Source: Pseudomonadota bacterium (GTDB lineage Bacteria; Pseudomonadota; Alphaproteobacteria; Rhizobiales; Hyphomicrobiaceae). From it: a DNA stretch of 5,796 nucleotides. The notes under the pieces were generated by a model. The model ran no database searches. It saw only the letters and a list, made by a program, of their open reading frames with translations, and was not told the origin of the DNA. Location of the stretch: positions 1 through 5,796 of the forward strand of contig JAKAML010000102.1 in the NCBI GenBank assembly GCA_021812845.1. The letters run 5' to 3'. Shown here one piece after another: positions 4,817 to 5,796 of this stretch (the stretch's first letter is position 1; every line of letters starts with the position of its first letter). Both the position numbers and the translations under genes were made by a program.

Positions 4817-5796
4817 TCAGGATGCGCGGATATTGTAACTCTGCAAGGGCGCGACCTTGAGAATATCGGCCTTGAGCGCCTTGATCGCGCGCGTGACGGC
4901 GATCGCACCAGCCAAAGTTGTATAATAGGGGATGTGGTTCAGCAAGGCGGTGCGCCGGATGTCCTTGCTGTCCGCCAGTGCCTTCGCACCCTCGGTGGTG
5001 TTGAACACCAGATCCACGTCGCCGTTCTTCATCGCGTCGACGATGTGCGGGCGCCCCTCCAGCACCTTGTTCACAACGTCGCAGTGCACCCCGTTCAACT
5101 CGAGGTGGCGCTTGGTGCCGCGCGTCGCGATGATCTTGAAGCCCATGGCCGCAAGCTCCCGCAACGGCGCGATGATGCGGTCCTTGTCGCCCTCCTTGAC
5201 CGACACGAACACCGTGCCCTCGAACGGCAGCCTCTGCCCGGCGCCGATCTGCGACTTCCCGAACGCGACGGCGAAATCACGGTCGATGCCCATCACCTCG
5301 CCGGTCGAGCGCATCTCCGGTCCGAGGATCGGATCGACGCCGGGGAAGCGGGCGAACGGGAACACCGCCTCCTTGACCGCGATGTGGTCGAGCTTCGGCG
5401 TCACGAGGCCGAACGCCGCCAGCGGCTTGCCGGCCATGATCTCCGACGCGATCGCCGCCACCGGCAGGCCGATCACCTTGGCCACGAACGGCACCGTGCG
5501 CGAGGCGCGCGGGTTGACCTCGAGGATGAACACCGTGCCGTCCTTGATCGCGAACTGCACGTTCATGAGCCCGACCACGCCGAGCGCGAGGGCGAGCGCG
5601 CGCGCCTGCCGCTCGAGCTCGCCGATGGTCGCCGCAGAAAGCGAGTGCGGCGGCAGCGAGCACGCGCTGTCGCCCGAGTGGATGCCCGCCTCCTCGATGT
5701 GCTCCATGATGCCGGCGACGAACGTGTCCTTGCCGTCCGACAGGCAGTCGACGTCGACCTCGACCGCGTCGGTGAGGTAGCGGGCGACCAGCAGCG
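4817..5796 (-). CDS. carB: Carbamoyl-phosphate synthase large subunit, C-terminal 325 residues (partial)
   Basis: CarB uses two ATP, bicarbonate and ammonia passed from the small subunit CarA to make carbamoyl phosphate for pyrimidine and arginine synthesis in the cytoplasm. The frame runs off the right edge, so about 70% of an expected ~1,070 residues is missing here; the ATG at 5707 is internal. Visible order: the end of the second ATP-grasp unit ([52 protein letters not shown] with its metal-binding Glu and Asn), the [20 protein letters not shown] block, then the MGS-like allosteric domain (about 190-310). That domain has [23 protein letters not shown] and YYTTLAG. Its Thr, Lys and Asn residues line up with those that bind UMP and ornithine in the E. 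coli enzyme, so normal feedback control is likely. The stop at 4817-4819 is followed by a structured spacer and greA. Confidence 0.98.
   Translation of the reverse strand, partial: LLVARYLTDAVEVDVDCLSDGKDTFVAGIMEHIEEAGIHSGDSACSLPPHSLSAATIGELERQARALALALGVVGLMNVQFAIKDGTVFILEVNPRASRTVPFVAKVIGLPVAAIASEIMAGKPLAAFGLVTPKLDHIAVKEAVFPFARFPGVDPILGPEMRSTGEVMGIDRDFAVAFGKSQIGAGQRLPFEGTVFVSVKEGDKDRIIAPLRELAAMGFKIIATRGTKRHLELNGVHCDVVNKVLEGRPHIVDAMKNGDVDLVFNTTEGAKALADSKDIRRTALLNHIPYYTTLAGAIAVTRAIKALKADILKVAPLQSYNIRAS

Noticed and set aside
4808..4822. TTAGCTCAGG resembling a tRNA D-arm/A-box
   Set aside because: There is no T-arm (GGTTCGAAT-like) sequence or acceptor stem at the right distance, and it overlaps the carB stop.
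4921..4926. Perfect TATAAT on the plus strand inside carB, as an antisense promoter
   Set aside because: No acceptable -35 box lies 15-19 bp upstream, and the bases are explained by conserved Tyr-Tyr-Thr codons of carB.
4932..5780. Plus-strand 282-codon open frame opposite carB
   Set aside because: It is antisense to strongly conserved CarB sequence; its Ser/Ala-rich translation resembles no family I know.

Overview
The window is GC-rich, densely coded bacterial chromosome. Gene content and order (carB then greA, an adjacent Lrp/AsnC regulator with its typical 'AIDWRIL..LQADGRITN' start, an ELM1-type protein, a DUF3050 protein) fit an alphaproteobacterium, probably Hyphomicrobiales/Rhizobiales or a close relative. 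This placement rests on protein character and synteny recalled from family knowledge, not on a search. No phage, transposase, CRISPR array, rRNA or tRNA is visible.

Layout, left to right. (1) 1-818, plus strand: the 3' part of a DUF3050 gene whose start lies outside the window. (2) 828-3482, minus strand: three co-oriented genes, read in transcription order as an ELM1-family protein, a 2-oxoglutarate/Fe(II) oxygenase and a CPBP-family membrane protein. The last meets the DUF3050 gene tail to tail with 9 bp between stop codons. Two back-to-back GC-rich palindromic repeats of the kind scattered through rhizobial genomes (about 1553-1671) lie between the oxygenase stop and the conserved part of the CPBP gene, so that gene's start is uncertain. 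(3) 3483-3632: a divergent control region with an unusually AT-rich core, a plausible sigma70-type promoter and an inverted repeat with arms 42 bp apart. (4) 3633-4115, plus strand: an Lrp/AsnC-family regulator, with a hairpin over its stop codon. (5) 4184-4663, minus strand: greA. (6) 4664-4816: a 153-bp spacer with three predicted hairpins. (7) 4817-5796, minus strand: the C-terminal 325 residues of carB, running off the right edge.

The genes with firm functions are housekeeping: CarB makes carbamoyl phosphate for pyrimidines and arginine, and GreA rescues backtracked RNA polymerase. The Lrp-type protein probably controls its own promoter and may also control the divergent ELM1 gene. The ELM1-oxygenase-CPBP run could be an operon, but no shared pathway can be read from the sequence. 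I found no convincing new multi-gene system. The points most worth a second look are the Lrp/ELM1 control region, the structured carB-greA spacer, the repeat pair at the CPBP N-terminus and the candidate metal-ligand set in the DUF3050 protein.
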